From positions 670,563 through 734,562 of the forward strand of contig NZ_VFYR02000001.1 of the NCBI RefSeq assembly GCF_006489205.2: DNA of 64,000 bases, given 5' to 3'. Origin of the DNA: Brevibacterium sp. XM4083 (GTDB taxonomy: Bacteria; Actinomycetota; Actinomycetes; Actinomycetales; Brevibacteriaceae). The notes under the pieces are model-generated. The model had not been told where the DNA came from. It saw only the letters and a list, made by a program, of their open reading frames with translations, and did no database searches. Positions 42,327 through 49,886 of this stretch are shown here, piece after piece (within the stretch, counting starts at the first letter, position 1; each line of letters begins with the position of its first letter). The position numbers were made by a program, and so were the translations under genes.

Positions 42327-43739
42327 ATGACGCCCGAGGAGTTCCGGAAGCACGGCCACGACCTCATCGACTGGATCGCCGACTACCGCGCCTCCCTGGA
42401 TGAGCGGCCCGTGCGCGCGAGTGTCCCTCCCGGTGACATCGCCGCTCGCCTGGCCGCCTCGGCGCCGGAGGACGGGGAGGATCCGGCCGCAGTGCTCGGG
42501 GATCTCGATGACATCGTCATGCCCGGGCTCACGCACTGGCAGCATCCGCGGTTCTTCAACTTCTTCCCCGCCAACAGCGAGCTCTCCTCGGTGCTCGGTG
42601 ACATCGCGAGTTCGGGACTCGGGGTGCTCGGGCTGTCCTGGGAGGCCTCCCCGGCGCTGTCGGAGGTCGAGCAGGTCGTCCTCGGGTGGGCCCGCGACCT
42701 CTTCGGGCTGCCCGCGGACTTCCGCGGGGTCATCCAGGACACCGCCTCGACGGCGACCCTGCTCGCGATGCTCGGGGCCAGGGAACGCGCCTCGGACTTC
42801 GCGATGATGGGCCCCGGGCTCACCCAGGCCAGCGCTCCGCTGACGGTCTACCTCAGCCCGTACGCGCACTCCTCGGTCCGCAAGGCCGTGCTCCTCGCCG
42901 GTTTCGGGGAGGACCAGATCCGCTGGGTCGACGTCGACGAGGACTTCGCGATGGATCCGGAATCCCTCGCCGAGGCGGTCGCCGCCGACCGTGCGGCCGG
43001 TGCCGTTCCCGCCGCGGTCGTCGCGACGTGCGGAACGACGACGACCACGGGACTCGACCCGCTCGCGGCGATCGGGGAGGTCGCCGCCGCACACGGCCTG
43101 TGGTTCCACGTCGATGCCGCGATGGCCGGGTCCGCCCTCATCCTCCCGGAGATGAGGGGTATGGCCGAGGGCATCGACCGCGCCGATTCACTCGTCATCA
43201 ACGTCCACAAATGGTTCGGCGTCGCCTTCGACTGCTCTCTGTTCTTCGTCCGCGATCCCGCCCATCTCGAGGCCGTGATGTCGACGAATCCCTCGTACCT
43301 GCAGTCCGATCGGGACGCCGAGGTGACCAACCTCCGCGACTGGGGTGTGCCCTTGGGGCGCCGGTTCCGGGCGCTCAAGCTGTGGTTCATGCTCCGCATC
43401 GAAGGCGCCGAGGCGATCCGCGCCCGCCTGCGCCGTGACCTGGACAATGCCCGCTGGTTCGCCGCGCAGGTCGAGGCCGAACCGGGGTGGACCGTCGTCG
43501 CCCCTGTGCCCCTGCAGACCGTGTGCATCCGCCATGAGCCGCCGGGCGTGAGCGGGGAGGACCTCGACGCGCACACCCGGGAGTGGGCGCGGGCGGTCAA
43601 CGACTCCGGGCGCGCGTACGTGTCCCCGTCGACGCTCGACGGTCGGTGGATGGTGCGGATCTCGATCGGCTCCCTGACGACGGAGCGCAGCGATGTCGAA
43701 GCGCTGTGGGAGATTCTCAAGGAGGCGGTGGCACCGTGA
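42327..43739 (+). CDS. Group II PLP-dependent amino acid decarboxylase
   Basis: 470 residues, aromatic-L-amino-acid/tyrosine decarboxylase fold. N-terminal HGHDLIDWIADY and PRFFNFFPANSELSSVLGD, substrate region SWEASPALSEVE, PLP contact VDAAMAGSALI, and Schiff-base Lys295 in NVHKWFGVAFDCS. By family it removes CO2 from an aromatic amino acid (Phe, Tyr, Trp or DOPA) to give the amine; substrate not determinable. Placed 52 bp after the BCCT gene, and its stop overlaps the next start (GTGA). Weak ribosome-binding site. Confidence 0.9.
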   Translation: MTPEEFRKHGHDLIDWIADYRASLDERPVRASVPPGDIAARLAASAPEDGEDPAAVLGDLDDIVMPGLTHWQHPRFFNFFPANSELSSVLGDIASSGLGVLGLSWEASPALSEVEQVVLGWARDLFGLPADFRGVIQDTASTATLLAMLGARERASDFAMMGPGLTQASAPLTVYLSPYAHSSVRKAVLLAGFGEDQIRWVDVDEDFAMDPESLAEAVAADRAAGAVPAAVVATCGTTTTTGLDPLAAIGEVAAAHGLWFHVDAAMAGSALILPEMRGMAEGIDRADSLVINVHKWFGVAFDCSLFFVRDPAHLEAVMSTNPSYLQSDRDAEVTNLRDWGVPLGRRFRALKLWFMLRIEGAEAIRARLRRDLDNARWFAAQVEAEPGWTVVAPVPLQTVCIRHEPPGVSGEDLDAHTREWARAVNDSGRAYVSPSTLDGRWMVRISIGSLTTERSDVEALWEILKEAVAP

Positions 43740-44377
43740 GGGAGGAGACAGGCGCCGGGGAAACCAGTGCCGTGGAGACGATGGCCGGTGGCCCGGTCGT
43801 CGGCGAGGACGGTCTCGCGCGCACCCCGTGGGCCTACGGGGATCCGCTGCTGCTGAAGTACTACGACACCGAGTGGGGTCTGCCGGTCCGCGATGAGTCC
43901 GGGCTCTTCGAGCGCCTCAGCCTCGAGGGCTTCCAAGCGGGGCTGTCGTGGCTGACGATCCTCAAGAAGCGCGAACGGTTCCGCGAGGTCTTCGCCGACT
44001 TCGATGTCGACACCGTCGCCGGCTACGGCGACGCCGAGGTCACAGCCCTCCTCGACGATCCCGGCATCATCCGGCATCGCGGGAAGATCGAGGCATGCAT
44101 CGGCAATGCCCGGGCGATCATCGCGTTGCGGGACTCCGGCGGGATCAGCGAGCTCATCTGGAGCTTCCGGCCCGCACAGACCCCGACACCGCAGACGATC
44201 GCCGAGGTGCCCACGACCTCCCCGGAATCGACGGCACTGTCGAAGGCGCTCAAGCGCAGAGGGTTCCGCTTCGTCGGTCCGACCACGATGTATGCGCTCA
44301 TGGAGGCCGTCGGTATGGTGGACACGCACCTCGTCGGCTCCCATCGCCGAGGCGCCTCCGGCCTCTGGTCGGACTGA
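43736..44377 (+). CDS. tag: DNA-3-methyladenine glycosylase I
   Basis: 213 residues from GTG 43736 (4-bp overlap with the decarboxylase); an ATG at 43781 would give 198, nearer the usual length. It excises 3-methyladenine from alkylated DNA. Matches to Tag: YYDTEWGLPVRDE, catalytic Glu in LEGFQAGLSWLTILKKRE, and IIRHRGKIEACIGNARAI. The zinc-snap ligands of E. coli Tag are mostly lost: Cys4 is Thr here, His17 is Tyr, and the last Cys is Ser, leaving only the C-terminal His (THLVGSH). Fold stability must come from elsewhere. Confidence 0.9.
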   Translation: MREETGAGETSAVETMAGGPVVGEDGLARTPWAYGDPLLLKYYDTEWGLPVRDESGLFERLSLEGFQAGLSWLTILKKRERFREVFADFDVDTVAGYGDAEVTALLDDPGIIRHRGKIEACIGNARAIIALRDSGGISELIWSFRPAQTPTPQTIAEVPTTSPESTALSKALKRRGFRFVGPTTMYALMEAVGMVDTHLVGSHRRGASGLWSD

Positions 44378-44409
44378 CCCGGACACCACCGCCTCGGCGA
44401 AAGGACACC

Positions 44410-44847
44410 ATGAGGGACATCCGCGTGAGCGCGCTCGTCGTCATCCACCCCGAACGCCCGGAACTGCTCATGGTCCGCAAGACCGGGACGACGTCGTTCA
44501 TGCTGCCCGGCGGCAAACCGGAGGCGGGCGAGACCCCGGAGGACACGATCATCCGGGAGATCGCCGAGGAGCTCGGACTCGACCTCGATCCCGTTCGTCT
44601 CTCGCCGCTCGGGGAGTTCACCGCAGCGGCCGCCAATGAGGCCGACCATCGGGTCATCGGCGACGTCTTCGTCTACGACGGGGTGCCCGCCGGGCTCGAC
44701 CTCACCGACATCCGGCATCAGGCCGAGATCGCCGCGGCCGGATGGTTCCCATGCGATCCGATGCCCGCCGACACCGCCGAGCGCCAGTTCGCCCCGCTCA
44801 CCCGGGATCGGGTGGTGCCGGCACTGGCGGCGGCCGGCGCGATCTGA
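44410..44847 (+). CDS. Nudix hydrolase
   Basis: 145 residues. The Nudix box is complete: GGKPEAGETPEDTIIREIAEELGLDL (about 37-62), with the REIAEEL metal helix. It hydrolyses a nucleoside diphosphate linked to another group; MutT-like sanitising activity is possible and would suit its position after tag. A GCCGAGGYGG copy on the opposite strand (44389-44398) lies just before the AAGGA ribosome-binding site. Last gene of the plus-strand run that starts at 38581. Confidence 0.9.
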   Translation: MRDIRVSALVVIHPERPELLMVRKTGTTSFMLPGGKPEAGETPEDTIIREIAEELGLDLDPVRLSPLGEFTAAAANEADHRVIGDVFVYDGVPAGLDLTDIRHQAEIAAAGWFPCDPMPADTAERQFAPLTRDRVVPALAAAGAI

Positions 44848-44869
44848 GGCTGACGGAGGTCGGCGACGC

Positions 44870-45421
44870 TCAGCCCTTCGGCTGGCGCGAGTACGCGACG
44901 AGAGCGCGGTAGAGGTCGAGGGGAGCGCAGTTCGCGCCCTTGGCCAGGGACTTCACGAGCTTCCGGTAGGCCGTGTAGTCGACATGCGACGGGTTGGCGG
45001 ATTCGAGCAGGCCATGGTCGTGGAGGACACCGACGGCACGGGCATCGAGGATCGCGTACTTCTTCGGATCGAAGACGGTGAGCAGGGCGCTGGCCAGAGG
45101 ATTGCCGACCCCCGGCAGGACCTTGAGGAAAGGCAGGCGCAGATGGTTCGGGGTGTCCTCGTCGAGGGCGACGGCGGTGACGTAGTCGATGTCGTCGCCG
45201 GAGAGCTTCTCGGCCATCGGCAGCACCGCGACGGCCTTCCACTCGACGACCTTGAGGAAGTTCTTGCGCTTGTAGCCCTCGCGGCGCACGACCTTCGGGG
45301 CGATCGAATCGAAGATCTCGGCCTCGAGGTCGGTGAGCTCGTACTGGGGCTCGTAGCGGAGGACGAAAGCCGTGTCGATGAGGCCGGAGGACGGGCTGTC
45401 GGGAAGCTGCGACGAGGTCAT
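44870..45421 (-). CDS. Helix-hairpin-helix-containing conserved protein
   Basis: 183 residues, no family I can name. Residues 105-135 read LKVLPGVGNPLASALLTVFDPKKYAILDARA. LPGVG is a helix-hairpin-helix DNA-binding hairpin, and the following Asp lies where HhH-GPD glycosylases carry their catalytic Asp. The rest is helical with a basic stretch (RREGYKRKNF). Likely a DNA-binding protein, possibly a reduced glycosylase. TAGAAT (minus, 45428-45433) ends 6 nt before the ATG: leaderless. It converges with the tag-Nudix repair pair. Confidence 0.7.
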   Translation of the reverse strand: MTSSQLPDSPSSGLIDTAFVLRYEPQYELTDLEAEIFDSIAPKVVRREGYKRKNFLKVVEWKAVAVLPMAEKLSGDDIDYVTAVALDEDTPNHLRLPFLKVLPGVGNPLASALLTVFDPKKYAILDARAVGVLHDHGLLESANPSHVDYTAYRKLVKSLAKGANCAPLDLYRALVAYSRQPKG

Positions 45422-45599
45422 GCCGCGATTCTACAGAACGTCGAGGAACACGGAATGAACGCTGCCGGTGCTCGGTCGGCGGCTGAGTGCCCGGCAGAGT
45501 GCGTGTCCGACCAGCGAAGACCAGCGGGCGCTGACCACCGATCATCGCGAATGCGAGATCCGCAGCCGCCTCGGGGAGGCGATGACGTAACGTGCGAGT

Positions 45600-46889
45600 A
45601 TGGATGATCGTCGCACTCTGACCCCGGCCCTGCTCGGGCTCGTGTGGTCGGCGATGTTCGGATTCTCCGGGTTCTTCCTCAGCTATTCGACGATGGTCTC
45701 GATCGGGGCGATCGGCGGGCTCGCAACCGTGACCGGCGGTGCCGTGCTGACGACGATGATGGTCGGCGTCATCGCCGTCCAGCCCTTCGCCCCGTGGCTG
45801 GGCGCGCGGCTCGGCCTGCGCTCGGCCCTGCTCGTCGCCCTCGGACTCCAGGTGCTCGGGCAGGTGTGCGGCCTCATCGTGACGCAGCCGCTGCTCAGCC
45901 TCGTCCTCGCCGGGGTGTTCGGCGGCATGGGGTTCGGCCTCTTCGTCGTCCTCGCCAACGCCGCGGTCCCGGGGACGGTGGCGCCCCGCCGGTTGGGGAA
46001 GGCGCTCGGCATCTTCGGCGGCATCACCTCGCTCGCGGCGGCCCTCGGGGCGCCGTTCGGGCTGTGGCTCATCGGTGTCGTCCCCGTGTGGTCGTTCCGC
46101 CTCATCGCGTGCGGAACCCTGCTGCTCGCGGCACCGACGATCATCCGCTTCCTGCCCGGACGTGTCCCGCCGCCCGGCGCCGAGCACGACGGGCTGCCCG
46201 GCACACACCGCGCTGTTGACGCTGATGCTCAGGCGGCGGTCTCCGACGGCGGTGCCCGGGGTTCGGGTGCCGGCGTCGGTGCCCGGACTTCGGGCCCTGA
46301 CGCTGACCGCGGAGCGTCCTCGCAGGGCCGGCGCCGCCTCGGCGAGATCCTTCCTCTGCTCACCATGCTCGCGCCGTTCCTCATCGGCATGGTCACCTTC
46401 GGACTCATCGTCGGCTTCGGTCCAGGGGAGGGGATCGCCACTCCGGCGATCTACATCGGGATCATGCAGGTGTTCTCCGTCATCGGGCGCTTCGCCGCCG
46501 GAGCCGTCGCCGATGCGCGCTCGCCGCTCGGGCTCAACCTCGCCGGCGTCGGCCTGGCGGCCTGCGGCCTCATCATCACGGCGATCACCGGCGGGGGAGT
46601 CGTCCTCGGGCTGGCGATGGCGGTGGTCGGACTGGGGCTCGGCACTCTCCAGTCGGCGAGCCTCGTCATGGCGTTCACCGCTGTGAGCACCCCGGCGCGG
46701 GCGAGCGTCGCGTGGAACATGAGCTTCGACATCGGCCTCGGCATCGCCGGGGTCATCGGCGGGGTGGGGTTCACCTACCTCGGCGACACCGCGACCTTCC
46801 TCCTCTGCGCCGGAATCCTCCTGCTCGCGGGACTCGTGTCATGGATCGTCGCCGCGCGGCGCGCCGGCACATCGGGTGGCCGGGACTAG
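45600..46889 (+). CDS. Major facilitator superfamily transporter
   Basis: 429 residues, twelve membrane segments. The MFS loop GARLGLRSALLVAL lies between TM2 and TM3, and the central cytoplasmic loop (about 190-240) is a Gly/Ala/Asp-rich low-complexity insert. Substrate unknown; the sequence lacks sugar-porter motifs, and drug or metabolite efflux is possible. TAACGT (45588-45593) ends 6 nt before the ATG: leaderless. No regulator is directly linked; the upstream gene is the divergent HhH protein. Confidence 0.85.
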   Translation: MDDRRTLTPALLGLVWSAMFGFSGFFLSYSTMVSIGAIGGLATVTGGAVLTTMMVGVIAVQPFAPWLGARLGLRSALLVALGLQVLGQVCGLIVTQPLLSLVLAGVFGGMGFGLFVVLANAAVPGTVAPRRLGKALGIFGGITSLAAALGAPFGLWLIGVVPVWSFRLIACGTLLLAAPTIIRFLPGRVPPPGAEHDGLPGTHRAVDADAQAAVSDGGARGSGAGVGARTSGPDADRGASSQGRRRLGEILPLLTMLAPFLIGMVTFGLIVGFGPGEGIATPAIYIGIMQVFSVIGRFAAGAVADARSPLGLNLAGVGLAACGLIITAITGGGVVLGLAMAVVGLGLGTLQSASLVMAFTAVSTPARASVAWNMSFDIGLGIAGVIGGVGFTYLGDTATFLLCAGILLLAGLVSWIVAARRAGTSGGRD

Positions 46890-47015
46890 AGGGAGCAGAC
46901 TGCGCAGGTGGTCGCTGCGTGCGCGATTGAGCGCCGCATCCATGGCGCTTCCCAGAGGTCTGCGCCACGTTCATGGCGTTATCTCTTCGATTTTCGCCAT
47001 CGCCGCGGCGCAGAA

Positions 47016-47070
47016 TCACCCTGGACCTGGCGCAGAATCCAGGGTTCACCCTGGACCTGGCGCAGACTCC
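47016..47070. repeat. Direct repeat, 25-bp unit, 30-bp period
   Basis: TCACCCTGGACCTGGCGCAG plus a 5-base end (AATCC, then ACTCC) occurs at 47016-47040 and 47046-47070 with one mismatch. A partial copy of the end (GCGCAGAATC) precedes it. Related GCGCC-ACGTTCATGGCG text lies at about 46960. In the 216-bp gap after the MFS gene. Confidence 0.8.
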
Positions 47071-47105
47071 GAGACCGGCCAGGTTGAGTGCGTGCTGCGG
47101 CCGGG

Positions 47106-47477
47106 TCACTCGTTCTCGGTGTCGAGGGAGGCGAGGAGTTCGACGGCGGCATGGGCGTAGTCGCCGATCCAGCGGTCGTGGATCCGCTTGATCGGCAGCG
47201 GAGCCAGGGCGAGCACGCGGGTCCGGCCGACCTTGCGACCGGTGAGCAGCTCGGCATGTTCGAGCACACGGATGTGCTGGAGGACGGTCGTGCGATCGAG
47301 CTCGGGAAATTCGGCGGCGACGGCTCCGGTCGTCCGCGGTTCGGCGCGGAGGAGGTCGAGGATGCGACGCCGGGTCGGATTCGCGAGCGCCTTGAACACG
47401 GCGTCGTCGCGGGAGTCGGCGGATCCGCTCTCCGTGCGGTCGCCTCGGCGCGAACCTGTTCCCTTCTCTCCAGACAT
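47106..47477 (-). CDS. ArsR-family transcriptional repressor
   Basis: 123 residues. Winged helix at about 25-95: VFKALANPTRRRILDLLRAEPRTTG, then RTTVLQHIRVLEHAELL. No cysteine metal site is present, so it belongs to the non-metal ArsR group often paired with an AHSA1 protein, as here. TATTTT on the minus strand ends 6 nt before the ATG, and the start codon itself is the end of the shared palindrome. It should repress itself and the divergent AHSA1 gene. Confidence 0.92.
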   Translation of the reverse strand: MSGEKGTGSRRGDRTESGSADSRDDAVFKALANPTRRRILDLLRAEPRTTGAVAAEFPELDRTTVLQHIRVLEHAELLTGRKVGRTRVLALAPLPIKRIHDRWIGDYAHAAVELLASLDTENE

Positions 47478-47496
47478 GTGGTAAAAATATCACATG
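47475..47496. promoter_or_regulatory. Palindromic operator whose ends are the two divergent start codons
   Basis: Arms CATGTGGTA (47475-47483) and TATCACATG (47488-47496) flank AAAA with one mismatch. The outer CAT and ATG are the initiation codons of arsR (minus) and the AHSA1 gene (plus), only 16 bp apart. TATTTT (minus) and TAAAAA (plus), each 6 nt from its ATG, can serve as -10 boxes. Repressor binding would block both. Confidence 0.75.
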
Positions 47497-47982
47497 AATG
47501 ATGAGCAGAACGACAAGCAGGCCCCGCTGGAGGAGCTCTCCTTCACCGTCACCGGCTACATCTCGAAGACGCCCCATGAGACCTATGAGGCGGTGGCCGA
47601 CCCCGAGCAGCTCTCGAAGTACTTCACGACCGGCGGCGCCCGCGGCCGACTCGCTCCCGGCGCCGAGGTGACCTGGGACTTCGCTGACTTCCCCGGGCGC
47701 TTCCCGGTCGACGTCATCGAGACCGTCCCCGATGAGAAGATCGTCATCGCGTGGGAGGGCTCGGAGCACACGACGGCGCCGAAGACGACGACGACCTTCG
47801 AGTTCTCGCCGGTCGATGACGGAACCCGCACGCTCGTGACGATCACGGAGAAGGCGTGGAAGACGACGGTCGGCGGAGCCGAGGGCGCCTTCGGCAACTC
47901 GATGGGCTGGACCGGCATGCTCGCCGCGCTCAAGGCGTGGGTCGAATACGGAATCAACCTCCGCGAGGGCTTCTACAAGTAG
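47494..47982 (+). CDS. AHSA1/SRPBCC-family protein
   Basis: 162 residues. START-like fold: ISKTPHETYEAVADPEQLSKYF, central GAEVTWDFADF, strand ending VIAWEG, and the C-terminal helix GWTGMLAALKAWVEYG. Bacterial AHSA1-like proteins bind hydrophobic small molecules; they are commonly encoded next to a non-metal ArsR, as here, but their role is mostly unknown. No Shine-Dalgarno; probable leaderless start within the operator. Confidence 0.88.
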   Translation: MNDEQNDKQAPLEELSFTVTGYISKTPHETYEAVADPEQLSKYFTTGGARGRLAPGAEVTWDFADFPGRFPVDVIETVPDEKIVIAWEGSEHTTAPKTTTTFEFSPVDDGTRTLVTITEKAWKTTVGGAEGAFGNSMGWTGMLAALKAWVEYGINLREGFYK

Positions 47983-48013
47983 GCCATCGCCTCTCGAGTG
48001 CCGAGTGCTCGAG

Positions 48014-48044
48014 TGCAGGGGTCGTTGAGTGCTGAGACCCTGCA
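48014..48044. terminator. Hairpin between AHSA1 and VOC genes
   Basis: TGCAGGGGTC (48014-48023) pairs with GACCCTGCA (48036-48044) with one bulged base, in a convergent gap of 113 bp. A CCCGCGGG repeat near 48056 and 48072 may form a second structure. Confidence 0.45.
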
Positions 48045-48095
48045 CCGCACCGGCCCGCGGGCACTGGAACCCGCGGGCAGGGGCTGCGCGGCGCC

Positions 48096-48461
48096 TCAGT
48101 CGACCGGGGAGACCCGGATGAGGTTGCCGTCCGGGTCGGCGACGACAAACGTGCGCCCGAAGACCGCATCGTGCGGCTCCTCGACGACGGACACGCCTTT
48201 CGCCGTCCAATCGGTGAACATCCGGTCGACCGCCTCGGCGGACCCGGGGACCATGAGCCCGACTTCCGCGGTGCGGGCACCTGCCCGGGCGATCGCCTCG
48301 GCGCCTCCGCTCCACACCGCGAAGAGGACACCGGGCGCGACCTCGAAGGAGACATAGCGCGGTGTGACCATCTCCGGTTCCATTCCGAAGAGGTCGGAGT
48401 AGAACGCGGTCGAGGCCTCGGTGTCGGTGACGTAGATGAGGAAGAGGTTCGGGGTGGACAT
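48096..48461 (-). CDS. VOC (glyoxalase/bleomycin-resistance) superfamily protein
   Basis: 121 residues with two beta-alpha-beta-beta-beta modules: FLIYVTDTEASTAFYSDLFG in the first and GRTFVVADPDGNLIRVSPVD at the end. Metal ligand positions are only partly suggested, so it may be a binding or resistance protein rather than a lyase. GAAGGAG is 5 nt before the ATG. A YafY-type regulator gene is divergent with an inverted repeat in between, so this is probably its target. Confidence 0.88.
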   Translation of the reverse strand: MSTPNLFLIYVTDTEASTAFYSDLFGMEPEMVTPRYVSFEVAPGVLFAVWSGGAEAIARAGARTAEVGLMVPGSAEAVDRMFTDWTAKGVSVVEEPHDAVFGRTFVVADPDGNLIRVSPVD

Positions 48462-48514
48462 GATGGCTCCTTCACTGGTTGCCGGGTGCTGACACGACTA
48501 CAGTGGCACCCATA

Positions 48515-48533
48515 GATGACAGCCCATGTCATC
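48515..48533. promoter_or_regulatory. Inverted repeat GATGAC-N7-GTCATC between VOC and regulator genes
   Basis: A perfect 6-bp dyad (7 bp with the flanking A and T) in the 111-bp divergent gap, about 40 bp upstream of the YafY start. Probable binding site of that WYL regulator. Confidence 0.65.
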
Positions 48534-48572
48534 TTTCGATCGGTCGCGAAGAACAGTCGTCGGGAGGCTGCC

Positions 48573-49589
48573 ATGGATCGTCCGCAGCGTCTGCTGGCGA
48601 TCATCGCCGTGCTGCAGACCGGGAGGCAGACGACCGCCGCTGACCTGGCCGAACAGTTCGATGTCTCGAAGCGGACGATCCTGCGTGACATCGATGCTCT
48701 CGCCGAGGCGGATGTTCCCGTCATCGCCGAACGCGGTCGAGGCGGCGGCATCTCCCTCGTCTACGGCGCGGACATCGACGTCACCAGGCTGAGTGACCGC
48801 GAGGCCGAAGCGCTCGGGCTCGTCGGCGTCGACGTCGCCCGGGCCCGCGAACTCGGGCTCGAAGCCGCCACCCGTTCGGCCGCACGGAAGCTCTCGACAC
48901 GAGCGCCGTGGCCGGTCGGTGCCGAGCACAAGGGCATGACGAAGACGACGGGGCTGGGGGACCTCGTCGCGATCGACACCACGGGGTGGTTCGACGCGGG
49001 GCCGTCGATCGACGCCGGTCCCCTCGTCGAGGCGCTGCGGCGCGGCCGGCGTCTGAGTCTGCGGTACCGTCCGAGTGGGCAGTCCGACGCCGCGGACCAC
49101 ACCGTCGATCCCTACGGTCTCTATTCGCGCGGTGGTCGGTGGTACCTCATCGCCGATGTCGAGGGCGACCCGCGGATGTTCGCCCTGTCCCGGGTGCACA
49201 CATGGCGGGAGCTCGGGGAGCCCAAGCGGGTCCGCGATGATGTCACCCTCGCCGAGGTGGCTGATCACTTGGTCACGCGGCTCGAGACTCGGCACGCTGT
49301 CGTCGTCACCGCCGTGATCGACGCTGCCGCTGAGGATCTGGTCCGTCGCATCCTCGGCAGTCGCCTGCTCAGCCTCGAACCAAGTGTCGGGCTCGAACCG
49401 AGTGACGATGACGATCGCCGGTGGGACGAGACCGTGACGATCACCGTCGGCTATGAGGAGCTCGACGGAGTCCGTCAGCTCATCCAGTTCACCGACCACA
49501 TCGAGATCCTCGAACCGCTAGAGGCTCGCAACCTCGTCCACCGCCTGACGAGCGGCATGGCCGCACGCCACGACGACGGGCGTCCCTGA
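48573..49589 (+). CDS. YafY-type WYL-domain transcriptional regulator
   Basis: 338 residues. Winged helix 1-60 (MDRPQRLLAIIAVLQTGRQT, then FDVSKRTILRDIDALAEADVPV), then the WYL domain (about 145-225, with RRLSLRYRPSG and GLYSRGGRWYLIADVEG), then a WCX-type C-terminal extension. WYL domains sense ligands or nucleic acids; this layout is the common single-domain repressor/activator. ATG 48573 with GGGAGG 6 nt upstream; an earlier in-frame ATG at 48516 would lie within the operator. Likely controls the divergent VOC gene. Confidence 0.9.
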   Translation: MDRPQRLLAIIAVLQTGRQTTAADLAEQFDVSKRTILRDIDALAEADVPVIAERGRGGGISLVYGADIDVTRLSDREAEALGLVGVDVARARELGLEAATRSAARKLSTRAPWPVGAEHKGMTKTTGLGDLVAIDTTGWFDAGPSIDAGPLVEALRRGRRLSLRYRPSGQSDAADHTVDPYGLYSRGGRWYLIADVEGDPRMFALSRVHTWRELGEPKRVRDDVTLAEVADHLVTRLETRHAVVVTAVIDAAAEDLVRRILGSRLLSLEPSVGLEPSDDDDRRWDETVTITVGYEELDGVRQLIQFTDHIEILEPLEARNLVHRLTSGMAARHDDGRP

Positions 49590-49698
49590 CGGTGCTGCAG
49601 TGGCGGCAATGGGTCCGTCGACCGATCCACCCCCGTGACAACCCAACCCGCTGCTTCACCGCATGTCAGCTCCGCGCTGATTCTGGCGACTCGGCTCT

Positions 49699-49752
49699 CC
49701 GAGGTGGATCGAGCTCGACAATCCGCTGATCTTCAGCTCAGATCCACCTCGG
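49699..49752. terminator. Long hairpin in the convergent gap after the WYL regulator
   Basis: CCGAGGTGGATC (49699-49710) pairs with GATCCACCTCGG (49741-49752), extended inward by GAGCT/AGCTC with one bulge. The gap (49590-49886) holds no gene. A duplicated CGGGC-GCTCGAGCC motif lies near 49783 and 49807. Confidence 0.55.
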
Positions 49753-49886
49753 GAGATTAACACCGGAGCGTCCACCCCGCGTCGGGCCGCTCGAGCCACC
49801 CTGCGCCGGGCGCTCGAGCCGGTGCGTGTCAGGAGCGTTCGCTCAGCCTCCTACTCGGGACCCGCCGGCGCGGCTCGAGATGCGCG

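Noticed and set aside
43736..43780. Frameshift between the decarboxylase and tag
   Set aside because: The GTGA overlap is a normal coupling arrangement and both proteins are complete.
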